This document shows positions 46,700 to 58,004 of a stretch of DNA of 64,000 bases, piece after piece (the stretch's first letter is position 1; each line of letters opens with the position of its first letter). The notes under the pieces are model-generated. The model had not been told where the DNA came from. It saw only the letters and a list, made by a program, of their open reading frames with translations, and ran no database searches. Both the position numbers and the translations under genes were made by a program. This stretch comes from Brevibacillus porteri (lineage in GTDB: Bacteria; Bacillota; Bacilli; Brevibacillales; Brevibacillaceae), in the NCBI RefSeq assembly GCF_003013475.1, contig NZ_PXZO01000042.1:165137-229136 (forward strand). Direction: 5' to 3'.

Positions 46700-47416
46700 C
46701 TACACTAACGGCTTTTTCGCAGGAACTCCTGCCTTGCGCGGATAGCTTTTCGGTGTCGCTTCTATTTTTTCCATGATGACGATGTTACGCTCTCCCGCTT
46801 CCTCTAGAAGCTGGAATGTCTCGACCTTTCTCGTCTTTCCACCGAGCGTCTTGATTGCCTTTTTCGCTTCAGCAAGCTCTGGAGTAATCTCCGCTCCCTT
46901 GAGAGCGACGAAGTGTCCTCCGACTTTGGCAAAAGGAAGGCAGAACTCCGATAACAGATTGAGTCTCGCAACAGCACGTGCCACTACGAGATCAAACTTT
47001 TCCCGATAAATCGCTTCTTGCCCTCGATCCTCAGCACGCCCATGTACGGGATTTACGTTCTCCAGGCCCAGTTCCTTAGCTACATGCTGCAAAAAACTCA
47101 TTCGCTTATTCAAGGAATCAATGATCGTCATTTTCAGATGTGGGAAGCAAATTTTCAAAGGAATGCTCGGAAAGCCTGCGCCCCCACCGATATCTACAAC
47201 CGATTGCACCTGGTCAAATGGGAAGTAAAAAGCCGGCGTGATCGAATCATAAAAATGCTTGTTGTACACTTGCCCCTCTTCGGTAATCCCGGTCAGGTTC
47301 ATCTTCTCATTCCATTCCACCAGCAGGCGGTAAAAATGATCAAACTGCTCCTTCTGACGATCCGTCAAAGAAATCCCCTGGGCTGCTAGTACCTCGGCAA
47401 ACTGTTCTTTCGTCAT
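46700..47416 (-). CDS. rsmG: 16S rRNA (guanine527-N7)-methyltransferase RsmG
   Basis: 238 residues. The SAM-binding VVDIGGGAGFPSIPLKICFP is followed by DSLNKRMSFLQHVAKELGLE and DLVVARAVARLNLLSEFCLP. It modifies G527 of 16S rRNA; loss gives low-level streptomycin resistance in known species. It is 11 bases from mnmG. Confidence 0.97.
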   Translation of the reverse strand: MTKEQFAEVLAAQGISLTDRQKEQFDHFYRLLVEWNEKMNLTGITEEGQVYNKHFYDSITPAFYFPFDQVQSVVDIGGGAGFPSIPLKICFPHLKMTIIDSLNKRMSFLQHVAKELGLENVNPVHGRAEDRGQEAIYREKFDLVVARAVARLNLLSEFCLPFAKVGGHFVALKGAEITPELAEAKKAIKTLGGKTRKVETFQLLEEAGERNIVIMEKIEATPKSYPRKAGVPAKKPLV

Positions 47417-47427
47417 AGCTTTTCTCC

Positions 47428-49326
47428 TTATTCGGCTACTCCCACGCGTTTGTACTCCAGATATACCATCAACACGGAAATGTCTGCTGGAGTAACCCCT
47501 GCAATACGAGCCGCCTGCCCGATGTTCAATGGACGAATTTTGGTCATATTGTCGCGGGATTCCTTGGACAAACCAGAGATTTGGTGGTAGTCAATATCCG
47601 TTGGGATGCGGCGCTCCTCCATTTTTTTCATCCGCTCAACCTGTTGCAAAGACTTTTTGATGTAGCCATCGTATTTAATCTGGATTTCAACCTGTTCGGT
47701 CACATCCTCTGGCAGTGCTTCTGGTGCAGGGACCATTTGAGCAATGTGGCTGTAGTTGATTTCCGGACGACGCAGCAATTGAGCCAGCTCGATGACATCT
47801 GTCAGTTCAGGAGAGCCTGCGTTGCGCAAAACCTCTTGGACATGTGCCATTTCAGGGCGTACACGCGTGTTTGCCACACGTTCTTTTTCTTGCTCGATCA
47901 GCTCGCGTTTTTGGATAAATCGATTATAGCGCTCTTCGCTAATCAGACCAATTTCACGGCCGATATCCGTCAGGCGCAAGTCCGCATTGTCATGACGCAG
48001 CAGCAAGCGATATTCTGCACGAGAAGTAAGCAAACGATAAGGCTCATGCGTTCCTTTCGTAACAAGGTCGTCAATCAAGACACCGATGTACGCCTCTTCT
48101 CGTCCCAAAATAACTGGTGGTTTCTCTTGAACGCGACGTGCTGCGTTAATTCCTGCCATGAGACCTTGACCCGCTGCTTCTTCATAGCCAGAGGTACCAT
48201 TGATTTGTCCTGCTGTGAACAAGCCAGGCAAGATTTTGGTTTCCAAAGAAGGCCAGAGCTGCGTCGGCACGACCGAATCATACTCAATCGCATAGCCAGG
48301 GCGCATCATTTTGACTTCTTCCATTCCAGCCATGGAGCGCAGCATGGAAAGCTGAACATCCTCCGGCAAGCTGGTCGACAAGCCTTGTACATACATTTCT
48401 TCGGTATTGCGTCCTTCTGGCTCCAAGAAAATTTGGTGACGCGGCTTATCGTTAAAACGAACTACTTTATCTTCAATCGAAGGGCAATAACGCGGGCCTG
48501 TTCCTTCGATCATCCCCGAGTACATTGGAGCACGATGCAGATTGCTATTGATGAGTCCATGTGTTTCTTCATTCGTATATGTCAGCCAGCAAGGAAGCTG
48601 ATCCATAATAAACTCCGTTGTTTCATAAGAAAAAGCGCGCGGTACCGGATCACCAGGCTGAATCTCCATTTTAGAGAAATCCACACTGCTGCTATGAACA
48701 CGTGGTGGCGTCCCCGTCTTGAAACGTGTCATTTCAAAACCGAGTTCCTTCAAATGATGGGCCAGACGAATGGACGGACGCATGTTGTTCGGTCCACTTT
48801 CGTATTGGAGATCTCCAAGGATGATCTTTCCGCGCAAATAAGTTCCGGTCGTCAATACAACAGATTTGGCCATGTATCGAGCCCCAGTTTGCGTAATAAC
48901 CCCTTCACAGACACCGTCGTTCACGATCAGCTCTTCCACCATCGCTTGACGCAGGATCAGATTCGGAGTATTTTCAATCGTTTTCTTCATTTCATGCTGA
49001 TACGCAAATTTGTCTGCTTGTGCGCGCAAGGCATGCACAGCAGGTCCTTTCCCTGTATTCAGCATACGCATTTGGATATGGGTTTTGTCAGTATTGCGTC
49101 CCATCTCTCCACCAAGCGCGTCTAATTCGCGTACGACGTGGCCTTTTGCCGGACCACCTACGGAAGGATTACATGGCATGTACGCCACAGCATCCAGGTT
49201 GATCGTCAACAGCAATGTACTGCAACCCATACGTGCAGCCGCCAATGCAGCTTCCGCACCGGCATGACCCGCACCAATGACAATGACGTCAAACGAGCCC
49301 GCTTCATATGCAGGTACAACGTTCAT
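47428..49326 (-). CDS. mnmG: tRNA uridine 5-carboxymethylaminomethyl modification enzyme MnmG
   Basis: 632 residues from ATG 49326, chosen for GAGGAGG upstream. FAD-binding [20 protein letters not shown] at the N-terminus, [20 protein letters not shown] and [20 protein letters not shown] are hallmarks. With MnmE it makes the cmnm5U34 modification in the wobble position of several tRNAs. Confidence 0.97.
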   Translation of the reverse strand: MNVVPAYEAGSFDVIVIGAGHAGAEAALAAARMGCSTLLLTINLDAVAYMPCNPSVGGPAKGHVVRELDALGGEMGRNTDKTHIQMRMLNTGKGPAVHALRAQADKFAYQHEMKKTIENTPNLILRQAMVEELIVNDGVCEGVITQTGARYMAKSVVLTTGTYLRGKIILGDLQYESGPNNMRPSIRLAHHLKELGFEMTRFKTGTPPRVHSSSVDFSKMEIQPGDPVPRAFSYETTEFIMDQLPCWLTYTNEETHGLINSNLHRAPMYSGMIEGTGPRYCPSIEDKVVRFNDKPRHQIFLEPEGRNTEEMYVQGLSTSLPEDVQLSMLRSMAGMEEVKMMRPGYAIEYDSVVPTQLWPSLETKILPGLFTAGQINGTSGYEEAAGQGLMAGINAARRVQEKPPVILGREEAYIGVLIDDLVTKGTHEPYRLLTSRAEYRLLLRHDNADLRLTDIGREIGLISEERYNRFIQKRELIEQEKERVANTRVRPEMAHVQEVLRNAGSPELTDVIELAQLLRRPEINYSHIAQMVPAPEALPEDVTEQVEIQIKYDGYIKKSLQQVERMKKMEERRIPTDIDYHQISGLSKESRDNMTKIRPLNIGQAARIAGVTPADISVLMVYLEYKRVGVAE

Positions 49327-49342
49327 TTTTTGTCCTCCTCTA

Positions 49343-50719
49343 TCACTTACCCAGACAGAACTGGGAGAAAATCTGGTCAATCAAATCCTCGCCGACGCTT
49401 TCCCCGATGACTTCCCCAAGCAGCTCCCACGACTTTTTAATGTCTATCTGAATCATGTCTACTGGCATCAAGTCGTCGATTCCACCCAGTGCTTCATCTA
49501 TGGCTCGCTCTGCCTGACGAAGCAGTTGAATATGTCTGGCGTTACTCACGTAGGTCAAGTCATCCTGCTGCACACGGCCACTGAAGAAAATCTCCCCAAT
49601 TGCCTGCTCCAGAAGATCGATCCCCGTCTCCTCACGCGCAGACGTCATAATCAACGGCTGCTGAGGGAAATGACACTTGATCTCTTCCAAATCCACTTTT
49701 TGCGGCAGGTCGAATTTATTAACAATCACAATCACATGGAACCCTTTTGCCGCTTCAAAAATCGCGTAATCATCGGCGGAGAGAGGCTCGTTGTAGTTGA
49801 TCACGAGCAACACGAGGTCAGCCTTTTGCAGCAGCTGTCTGGACTTCTCTACCCCGATTTTCTCCACGATGTCCTCTGTATCACGAATTCCTGCGGTATC
49901 GATGAGTCGCAAAGGAACCCCACGCACATTGACATACTCTTCGATAACATCGCGTGTCGTTCCCGCAACGTCAGTCACAATCGCCTTTTCCTCTTGGACC
50001 AGACTATTTAATAGAGAGGATTTTCCTACATTCGGACGTCCAATAATCGCGGTCGACAAGCCTTCACGCAAAATTTTTCCTTGCTGTGCGGTCTGCAACA
50101 GTCGTTGGATTTCACCTTTAACCTCCAGGCACTTTCCTCGCAAGAAATTTTGTGTAAACTCCTCAACGTCATGCTCTGGATAGTCCAGTGTTACTTCTAT
50201 ATGGGCCATCGCTTCAATCAAGTTTTGGCGCAGCTGCCGAATGAGCCTGGACAGCTTCCCTTCTACTTGATTCAATGCGACCTTCATCGCTCTGTCTGTT
50301 TTCGCCCGGATCAAATCAATGACGGCCTCAGCCTGAGACAAATCGACACGTCCATTTAAGAACGCACGCTTTGTGAACTCGCCCGGCTCCGCCAATCTTG
50401 CACCATTATCCAAGATTAACTCCAGAACCTTTTCAACGGAAACAATTCCTCCATGACAGTTGACCTCAACTACATCCTCCCTCGTAAATGTACGGGGAGC
50501 CTTCATTACGGAAACCAGTACCTCTTCCACTCGTTCACCTGTGTTTGGCTCATACAAGTGCCCATAATGGATCGTATGGCTGTCCACAGTGGACAACCGC
50601 TGCTTTCCTTTATATATCTTATCCACAACTTCGATCGCTTCCGTACCGCTTACCCGGATCACGGCAATACCGCCTTCACCCATCGGTGTTGCGACCGCCG
50701 CTATTGTATCGAATTTCAT
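49343..50719 (-). CDS. mnmE: tRNA modification GTPase MnmE
   Basis: 458 residues from ATG 50719: GAGGTG lies six bases upstream; the in-frame GTG at 50728 overlaps that site. Folate-binding N-domain, helical domain with an inserted G domain ([31 protein letters not shown]) and the C-terminal catalytic FCLGK. Partner of MnmG, 16 bases upstream of it. Confidence 0.97.
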   Translation of the reverse strand: MKFDTIAAVATPMGEGGIAVIRVSGTEAIEVVDKIYKGKQRLSTVDSHTIHYGHLYEPNTGERVEEVLVSVMKAPRTFTREDVVEVNCHGGIVSVEKVLELILDNGARLAEPGEFTKRAFLNGRVDLSQAEAVIDLIRAKTDRAMKVALNQVEGKLSRLIRQLRQNLIEAMAHIEVTLDYPEHDVEEFTQNFLRGKCLEVKGEIQRLLQTAQQGKILREGLSTAIIGRPNVGKSSLLNSLVQEEKAIVTDVAGTTRDVIEEYVNVRGVPLRLIDTAGIRDTEDIVEKIGVEKSRQLLQKADLVLLVINYNEPLSADDYAIFEAAKGFHVIVIVNKFDLPQKVDLEEIKCHFPQQPLIMTSAREETGIDLLEQAIGEIFFSGRVQQDDLTYVSNARHIQLLRQAERAIDEALGGIDDLMPVDMIQIDIKKSWELLGEVIGESVGEDLIDQIFSQFCLGK

Positions 50720-50840
50720 GCTGTTCACCTCAAGCTTTCCACTCTTACAAGTCAGCCACTAACTTACTAGCATAACAGATCGTCTAGAAAAATTCCAAAA
50801 GAAAGTGCAGCCAATCCATATGGCTAAACATCTAATAGGA

Positions 50841-50868
50841 AAAAGCAACCCTATCCGCCAAGGTTGCT
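50841..50868 (-). terminator. Hairpin in the mnmE leader
   Basis: AGCAACC...GGTTGCT stem with TTTTTCC exit on the minus strand, between jag and mnmE. It may be a second jag terminator or an attenuator ahead of mnmE. Confidence 0.5.
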
Positions 50869-50879
50869 GTCCATTTTGG

Positions 50880-50935
50880 TTATCCACAGTATAATCATTT
50901 TCGCAAATCCTCAACCATTTGGTCAATTATCCACA
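50880..50935. promoter_or_regulatory. Two perfect DnaA boxes in the mnmE-jag gap
   Basis: TTATCCACA at 50880-50888 and 50927-50935, in the same orientation, about 4 kb left of dnaA. They flank the likely mnmE promoter, so DnaA could influence mnmE-mnmG-rsmG transcription. Confidence 0.8.
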
Positions 50936-50994
50936 GTGGACAACTTTTTGAAGAGATTGTTCAAAATGTCGACGCTTGCTCACTTAATTTCAGC

Positions 50995-51026
50995 CAAAAA
51001 AAAGAAGCCTAGCGAGAGGCTTCTTT
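50995..51026 (-). terminator. jag terminator
   Basis: GAAGCC-TCTCGCTA-GGCTTC stem followed by eight T on the minus strand. Its 5' arm overlaps the last codons of jag. Confidence 0.85.
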
Positions 51027-51638
51027 CGGTGCAATCACGATATAACGATTTGGCTCGTCTCCCTCACTGAAGGTAACCACATCCGCTCTCTTTTGCAAGA
51101 AGGCATGGATTACTTTCCGTTCAGCAGCAGACATTGGTTCCAGACGCACATCCCGTTTGGTCGATAACGCTTTTTTCGCCACACGATCTGCGAGCTGCTC
51201 CAATGTTTCCTTGCGACGCAGCCTGTAATTTTCGGCATCCAAAGTGATACGTACATGTTTGTCCGCATGACGGTTAGCTACGACGTTTACGAGATACTGT
51301 AATGAATCAAGAGTTTGTCCCCTGCGGCCAATAATGATTCCCAGATTGGTTCCCTGGATGTCAAACAGCATACCCTCTTCATTTGTACGCGTCTCCACTT
51401 TGGCATTCACCTTCATGTTCGACAAAACGTCTTGAAGAAAGTCACGTCCCTGTGCAACCGGATCAAAGTGAAATTCTACTTGCACTTTAGCGTCCTTTGC
51501 CCCAATCAGTCCAAACAATCCTCTGCTTGGTTCTTCTAGAACTTGGATCGTTGCCCGCTCACGCGGCACTCCCAATTCCAGCAAAGCTTTTTGCACAGCA
51601 TCGTCGATCGTTTTTGCCGTAGCTACCACCTTTTTCAC
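51009..51638 (-). CDS. jag: RNA-binding protein Jag (KhpB)
   Basis: 209 residues. N-terminal Jag-N (VVATAKTIDDAVQKALLELG), KH domain (IQGTNLGIIIGRRGQTLDSL) and R3H domain (MSAAERKVIHAFLQKRADVV). GTG start overlaps the yidC stop (GTGA). KhpB-type proteins bind RNA and affect cell elongation and sporulation. Confidence 0.96.
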   Translation of the reverse strand: MKKVVATAKTIDDAVQKALLELGVPRERATIQVLEEPSRGLFGLIGAKDAKVQVEFHFDPVAQGRDFLQDVLSNMKVNAKVETRTNEEGMLFDIQGTNLGIIIGRRGQTLDSLQYLVNVVANRHADKHVRITLDAENYRLRRKETLEQLADRVAKKALSTKRDVRLEPMSAAERKVIHAFLQKRADVVTFSEGDEPNRYIVIAPKEASR

Positions 51639-52393
51639 TTGGAGGCTCCCCCTTTAGGAGTAGGCATATTTCCTTTATCACGATACAGGAAGTAGGTTTG
51701 TACAATGGTAAACAGGTTACCGTATACCCAGTATAGAGACAGCGCTGATGGCAATGTGACGGCAATCGCCAAAATCATCAGCGGCATCATGATGATCATC
51801 ATTTGCATTTGTGGATTTCCTTGTGTTGCTTGACCCATCATCTTGGATTGCAGGTACGTCGTAATCGCCGCAACAATCGGCAAAATGTAGTACGGGTCTT
51901 TTTCTCCCAACGTTAACCACATGAACGTTTGCGAGTTAATCTCCGTGGTACGGATGATCGCATGGTAGAACGCGATCAAAATCGGCATTTGTACCAACAT
52001 TGGCAAGCATCCAGCCAACGGATTGACACCGCTCTTCTGGAACAAAGCCATTGTTTCCGCTTGCGCTTTTTGTGGATCATTCTTGTGCTTCTCACGGATT
52101 TTTTGCATCTCCGGTTGAATCTCTTGCATTTTCTTGGAGCTCTTGATTTGCTTGACCATCAATGGAAGCACAATGATTCGAATGATGATCGTTGCAATCA
52201 GGATACCCAGACCGTAGTTGTTTCCGAGTATCAATGCGCTCTCTTTAATTAGCCAGGACAGTGGATAAACAAAATACTTGTCCCAAATGCCGGTTGCGTC
52301 AGGGCCAATTGGTGCAGCAGCTTGGGGGTTACAGCCCGACAAAACTAGAACCAGCATAGTCAGCATAAGAATGCTGAGTGTACGTCTACTCAA
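51635..52393 (-). CDS. yidC: Membrane protein insertase YidC (SpoIIIJ type)
   Basis: 252 residues from TTG 52393, chosen because AAGGAGGATCACCC precedes it; the ATG upstream overlaps that site. Lipobox LSGC (Cys21) marks a lipoprotein. Five spans follow, with IRIIVLPLMVKQIKSSKKMQ holding the conserved groove Arg and the coiled cytoplasmic hairpin. It inserts membrane proteins, including sporulation proteins. Confidence 0.96.
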   Translation of the reverse strand: MSRRTLSILMLTMLVLVLSGCNPQAAAPIGPDATGIWDKYFVYPLSWLIKESALILGNNYGLGILIATIIIRIIVLPLMVKQIKSSKKMQEIQPEMQKIREKHKNDPQKAQAETMALFQKSGVNPLAGCLPMLVQMPILIAFYHAIIRTTEINSQTFMWLTLGEKDPYYILPIVAAITTYLQSKMMGQATQGNPQMQMMIIMMPLMILAIAVTLPSALSLYWVYGNLFTIVQTYFLYRDKGNMPTPKGGASK

Positions 52394-52431
52394 GGGTGAT
52401 CCTCCTTTTCCCCGCTTCAATTGAGGTAATC

Positions 52432-52656
52432 TTATTTGTGCTGATCCGGGACTGGATCATACCCGCCCGGGTGGAACGGATGGCATTTCAAGATGCGACG
52501 AAGGGCCAACCAGCCTCCCCTCCACGCCCCAAATCGACGAATCGACTCGATTGCGTAGTGAGAACAGGTGGGCGCGAATCTGCATGAAGGTGGTTTATAC
52601 GGAGAAATCATCAGTTGGTATCCCCGAATCAACCAAACCATGATCTTCACCATCAT
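52432..52656 (-). CDS. yidD: Membrane protein insertion efficiency factor YidD
   Basis: 74 residues from ATG 52656 (GAGGGTG upstream). [39 protein letters not shown] and [15 protein letters not shown] are the YidD signature with three conserved Cys. It lies between rnpA and yidC, four bases from rnpA. Confidence 0.96.
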   Translation of the reverse strand: MMVKIMVWLIRGYQLMISPYKPPSCRFAPTCSHYAIESIRRFGAWRGGWLALRRILKCHPFHPGGYDPVPDQHK

Positions 52657-52660
52657 CGTT

Positions 52661-53041
52661 TCACCCTCTTTTTCCATCTCTTTTTCCATTATGTACGGGT
52701 GCCTGTTTGATCACTTTGGCTCGCTTCATCACATGTAACAGAGATTGCTCAATGGCTTCAAGCGTCATCGCTTCCACACCCGGACGGGCGATGATGACGA
52801 GATCGAGACTGACCGGAATATCAGACTCCATTCGAGCTACTGCTTCGCGTATAAGCCGCTTGACTCTATTGCGGACAACAGCATTGCCAATTTTTTTACT
52901 GACGGAAATTCCCGCGCGAAAAGCCGCTTGTCCTTCTTGCTTTGCTGAATACAAGACAAACTGCTTATTAGCAGCAGAACTTCCTCGTTGAAACACAGCT
53001 TGGAATTGCTCATTTTTTTTGAGCCGGTGTGAACGATGCAA
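52661..53041 (-). CDS. rnpA: Ribonuclease P protein component
   Basis: 126 residues from TTG 53041, chosen because AGGGG precedes it by about nine bases and the product begins [20 protein letters not shown] as in other RnpA; earlier codons are unrelated. The RNR motif is [13 protein letters not shown]. Binds the RNase P RNA for tRNA 5' maturation. The usual upstream neighbour rpmH is here 1.27 kb away. Confidence 0.95.
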   Translation of the reverse strand: MHRSHRLKKNEQFQAVFQRGSSAANKQFVLYSAKQEGQAAFRAGISVSKKIGNAVVRNRVKRLIREAVARMESDIPVSLDLVIIARPGVEAMTLEAIEQSLLHVMKRAKVIKQAPVHNGKRDGKRG

Positions 53042-53182
53042 AGGTAAACAACCCCTAACATCACAATTATAGTAGAAAACGTACACAGCATCTACCAGTA
53101 TATCCTTGTTTCGTCCACTTTTTTCCCTAAGTATACTCGGTTTAGAACAAAATCAAAAATTCAGTGGAAAAAATGAATGCTA

Positions 53183-54151
53183 TCAGCCAATTTCCGCGAT
53201 GATTTCTGCACTGGCATAGCGCAAGTCAGAGAGCAATTGCTCATCCGCTTGGAAAAAGCCCAATTTTTGAAGGGACAAGGAAAGCTTAGCAGGCAGATCC
53301 GCCCAATGATTCTCCAGCCATTCATCAGAATCCACGCTATGATATAACCAGATCGCCTCTGAAAATAATAAAAACCCGGCCATATCAAGCTTATTTCTCT
53401 CCTGCAATCTCTGAACCTTCTTCTTTACTAACCAATCATTTTCAACCGCCAGCGCAAACTGGGTCCCCTCATATTTTGATCGTAGATGAGCTCGATAGTC
53501 CGCCAATAGCATGAGTGCATCCTGTACCTCTTCATTACGCTGGTATGTCTCCTGAAAAAAGCCTTCCATACCGTCGGAACGTCCTGCTTTCTGTACCAAC
53601 TGATACAACTGTGCATCACTCAATGAATGCCCCTGGAAAAAGGCACTCATTTGATGCGCACCGATCCATCCTGCCCATGCAGCCAAATAAGCAGAGTAAG
53701 GGAAGCCTTCCATTAAGGCAGCCTGCGCCTCTTCGTGGAATGAATCTACCACCGCTTTTGCCTGTGCGAACATTTTCTCTTTTCCCGCCAGAGAATCCAT
53801 GTAGGCACACATGTCATTCATCCAGGAAGTGAAACGATCCTCTGGGTCCAGAACAACCTTTGCTTCCTTTAAGTAACGCCATGCCCACGGATTCTCGTAT
53901 ACTTCTTCATCTGTAGGAGCAGCTTGGACCTGTAGCTGTATCACATGCCCTCTAAACAGACGATTTTCACAGGAAGGATCACCTTCTCCCTCCACAAAGA
54001 TGTGTAAATCGAGGTCGCTGTATGCGTCCGCTTCTCCCCTCCCGACAGATCCACCAGCATAGGCACATACCAAGCTAGCTAGAGGCCATTCGTCAAGAAA
54101 CTCTCGCGCCAATGATACAAAAAACTCGGTTACGTCCTTGCTTTGCTCCAT
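53183..54151 (-). CDS. Nucleotidyltransferase-domain protein between rnpA and rpmH
   Basis: 322 residues. The N-terminal DNA polymerase beta-type nucleotidyltransferase core has AYAGGSVGRGEADAYSDLDL, with the GS-x-G and the two Asp of DLDLHIF, and a third acidic strand near VIQLQV. A long helical domain without recognised motif follows. It resembles aminoglycoside-adenylyltransferase-like proteins in layout. Substrate unknown. It interrupts the rpmH-rnpA pair that is adjacent in most bacteria. Confidence 0.8.
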   Translation of the reverse strand: MEQSKDVTEFFVSLAREFLDEWPLASLVCAYAGGSVGRGEADAYSDLDLHIFVEGEGDPSCENRLFRGHVIQLQVQAAPTDEEVYENPWAWRYLKEAKVVLDPEDRFTSWMNDMCAYMDSLAGKEKMFAQAKAVVDSFHEEAQAALMEGFPYSAYLAAWAGWIGAHQMSAFFQGHSLSDAQLYQLVQKAGRSDGMEGFFQETYQRNEEVQDALMLLADYRAHLRSKYEGTQFALAVENDWLVKKKVQRLQERNKLDMAGFLLFSEAIWLYHSVDSDEWLENHWADLPAKLSLSLQKLGFFQADEQLLSDLRYASAEIIAEIG

Positions 54152-54289
54152 CGGCCTCCTCCTGTCCCTTCAATAAATAGTAGGATTTTCGGTAGCTAGG
54201 TAACGATTATCCCTCAAAAGGTTTCCACATCGGAGAGAGCCTTCCTCTTTTTATAAGAACAAAGAATTTTCAGACATATGTAAGCAAAC

Positions 54290-54316
54290 AAAAAGGCCAC
54301 TGAAAGTGTGGCCTAA
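54290..54316 (-). terminator. rpmH terminator
   Basis: GGCCACACTTTCAGTGGCC stem with TTTTTG tail on the minus strand. The first arm overlaps the rpmH stop, so rpmH is a separate transcript from rnpA. Confidence 0.85.
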
Positions 54317-54447
54317 GCGGAAAGAACTTTTCTACCTCTTTGACGACGAGCAGCCAAAATTTTGCGGCCATTCTTTGTGCTCATGCGCTTACGGAATCCA
54401 TGATCCTTTTTGCGCTTGCGGTTGTTAGGATTGAAAGATGGTTTCAT
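54313..54447 (-). CDS. rpmH: 50S ribosomal protein L34
   Basis: 44 residues read directly: ATG 54447, TAG 54315-54313. [20 protein letters not shown] then [20 protein letters not shown], the canonical L34 sequence, with an A/G-rich ribosome site upstream. Confidence 0.98.
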   Translation of the reverse strand: MKPSFNPNNRKRKKDHGFRKRMSTKNGRKILAARRQRGRKVLSA

Positions 54448-54571
54448 TACGTATACACCTCCGTCTTGCAAAGACATTCTTTTGCATTATAAGAACATAT
54501 GCCTAAAAAGTCAAGTGACAGTGGAATTTCATTACCAAGGCAAATATCCCCATAAAACTATTTCCCGAACC

Positions 54572-54909
54572 TGTGGATATCATTTTATCCACAAAAACAG
54601 GTTTCGACAAGTTTATCTACAGCTTGTACACAAAATATAGGGATGTGAATATGTGGGGGGTACCAGAAGTTGTGTTTGTGGATAAGTATGAAAAAACCAT
54701 TGATACCATGCCTTATATCTGTTATTATGTTTTTGTTTTGAAGCGTGAATAACTCCGATACGTAAATCGGTTTTTCCACAGGGTGTGGATAAGTTTGTGG
54801 ACAGATTCTTTCCTATGTGTATGTCGTTACTCACAGGATTGAGGATAACCGTCTGCTTTTTTTCACTTCTACGAGCGGAATCCCTATATTTCGACTTTTT
54901 TTATCCACA
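54572..54909. promoter_or_regulatory. oriC: oriC, upstream DnaA-box array
   Basis: Four perfect boxes (54585-54593, 54677-54685, 54784-54792, 54901-54909) and one-mismatch boxes at 54572-54580, 54613-54621 and 54772-54780 lie in the gene-free rpmH-dnaA region, in both orientations. This is the standard incA/incB-type part of a Bacillus bipartite origin. Confidence 0.93.
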
Positions 54910-55031
54910 GTCGCTACATTCGACTGTGTTGACAATTAGGTCACAACATAGCAGGTTTTTGCACTTTTTCTCGATCATTATGGATCGGTGCTTCATCAAT
55001 TTTTCGGATGGTCCAGAGGGAGGGATTCTGG

Positions 55032-56393
<1,362 letters not shown>

Positions 56394-56396
56394 ACC

Positions 56397-56505
56397 TGTG
56401 CATAACGCAAAAAGCCTATACACAACTTACCCACATGTGTATAGGCTCTCTTTTACGTATTGAACCCACATATCCACAAATCCACAGGCCCTATTACTAC
56501 TTCTG
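56397..56505. promoter_or_regulatory. oriC: oriC, downstream part with weak DnaA boxes and DnaA-trio
   Basis: Between dnaA and dnaN, weak boxes lie at 56397-56405, 56470-56478 and 56478-56486. After the last comes GGCCC, then CTA-TTA-CTA-CTT-CTG. The complement reads as repeated 3'-GAT/GAA-type triplets, the DnaA-trio pattern that starts strand opening in Bacillus. An AT-rich stretch follows (about 56507-56540). Confidence 0.7.
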
Positions 56506-56600
56506 TTAAAAAGATCTATCCTAATAAGTTATGATAAAGGCGCAGCCATTATGCAGATTCCAATCAAAAATAATGGCGCCGGAGAGGGAGGCTCACGTCG

Positions 56601-57740
56601 ATGCATATTACCGTTCAGCGTGAAAAGCTATCGAACGCCGTATCGCATGTTAGCAAAGCAGTTTCTAGCAGAACTACGATTCCAATTTTGACCGGGATTA
56701 AAATCAAAACGGATGATGAAGGTTTGACACTGACAGCAAGCGATTCTGATGTGTCTATTGAAGTTCAGATCCCGCTGAAAGAAGCCGGAGAATGGGGAGT
56801 AACCGTACATCAACCTGGTAGCATTGTGTTGACTGCACGTATTTTCAGCGAAATCGTGCGTAAGTTGCCAAGCAATGAAATCGATATTCAAGTTGATGAT
56901 CGTCTCGTAACCCAAATTCGTTCCGGACAAGCGGAGTTCACCATTAACGGAATGGATGCCAACGAATATCCACAGCTGCCGCATCTGGAAGAAGATAAAG
57001 TCTTCAGTGTTCCCTGTGATTTACTGAAGGCAATGATTCGCCAGACTGTATTTGGTGTCTCTACTTCCGAAATGCGTCCGATCTTGACTGGTTTGATGTG
57101 GTCGCTTGATCAAGGCAAATTGCGTTTTGTGGCAACCGACAGCCATCGCTTGGCTAGTCGTACTGCTATGGTCGAATGCCCAGAGGATCTTTCTTTCCAT
57201 AACGTGGTTGTTCCGGGTAAAAGCTGCAATGAATTGGTAAAAATATTAGATGACGACCAAAATCTCGCGGATATCGTTGTTGCTGACAATCAAATTTTGG
57301 TGAAGTCCAAGCATATCTTGTTCTATTCCCGTCTCTTGGAAGGAACATATCCAGACACAACCAGAATTATTCCACAAGGAAGTAAAACGGAAATCACCGT
57401 CAGCACCAAGGAGTTTTTGCAATCCATTGAGCGTGCTTCCTTGCTGAGCCGCGAAGGCAAATCGAACGTAGTCAAGCTCGTTACGATGCCTGATGGAACC
57501 GTCGAAATTACGTCCAATGCACCTGAGATCGGGAAGGTAACGGACATTTTGACGCCAAAAGCAATGAATGGCGAAGAATTGAAAATTTCCTTCAACGCCA
57601 AATACATGATCGATGCGCTGCGTGCAATCGATAGCGCGGAAATCAAAGCGAGCTTTAGCGGCCCGATGAGTCCATTTGTGATTCGTCCGACCGATCACGA
57701 CTGGATGCTCCATTTGATTTTGCCGGTTCGTACGTACTAA
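56601..57740 (+). CDS. dnaN: DNA polymerase III beta clamp
   Basis: 379 residues of three clamp domains: MHITVQREKLSNAVSHVSKA at the start, GMDANEYPQLPHLEEDKVFS in the middle, and the C-terminal MLHLILPVRTY. ATG 56601 follows GAGGGAGG. It is the first gene after the origin on the plus side. Confidence 0.98.
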   Translation: MHITVQREKLSNAVSHVSKAVSSRTTIPILTGIKIKTDDEGLTLTASDSDVSIEVQIPLKEAGEWGVTVHQPGSIVLTARIFSEIVRKLPSNEIDIQVDDRLVTQIRSGQAEFTINGMDANEYPQLPHLEEDKVFSVPCDLLKAMIRQTVFGVSTSEMRPILTGLMWSLDQGKLRFVATDSHRLASRTAMVECPEDLSFHNVVVPGKSCNELVKILDDDQNLADIVVADNQILVKSKHILFYSRLLEGTYPDTTRIIPQGSKTEITVSTKEFLQSIERASLLSREGKSNVVKLVTMPDGTVEITSNAPEIGKVTDILTPKAMNGEELKISFNAKYMIDALRAIDSAEIKASFSGPMSPFVIRPTDHDWMLHLILPVRTY

Positions 57741-57772
57741 TTTGTTTTTACGTAAAAGAAAGGAGCCAAGCC

Positions 57773-57988
57773 ATGCGTGAGGTTTCCATTAGCACAGACT
57801 ATATTGCTCTCGGCCAATTTTTAAAGCTGGCTGAAATCATTGACACGGGGGGAATGGCCAAAGCTTTTTTGGCTGAGGTTCCGATCCAAGTCAATGGAGA
57901 GTTGGACAACAGACGTGGACGCAAGCTATATCCTGGCGATGAAGTGGCGATTGAAGGCTATGGTCGCTATCAAGTGGTACGCCCCTGA
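57773..57988 (+). CDS. rlbA: S4-domain protein RlbA (YaaA)
   Basis: 71 residues: YIALGQFLKLAEIIDTGGMA then KAFLAEVPIQVNGELDNRRG, RGRKLYPGDEV, an S4 RNA-binding domain. Linked to ribosome assembly in bacilli. Sixteen bases before recF, in the conserved dnaN-rlbA-recF order. Confidence 0.95.
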   Translation: MREVSISTDYIALGQFLKLAEIIDTGGMAKAFLAEVPIQVNGELDNRRGRKLYPGDEVAIEGYGRYQVVRP

Positions 57989-58004
57989 GAGGAGAGCGTG
58001 ATTC

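Noticed and set aside
47581..49125. A 514-codon open frame on the plus strand opposite mnmG
   Set aside because: It is the mirror of mnmG codon structure: no ribosome site, unnatural Cys/His/Phe-rich composition and no recognisable domain.
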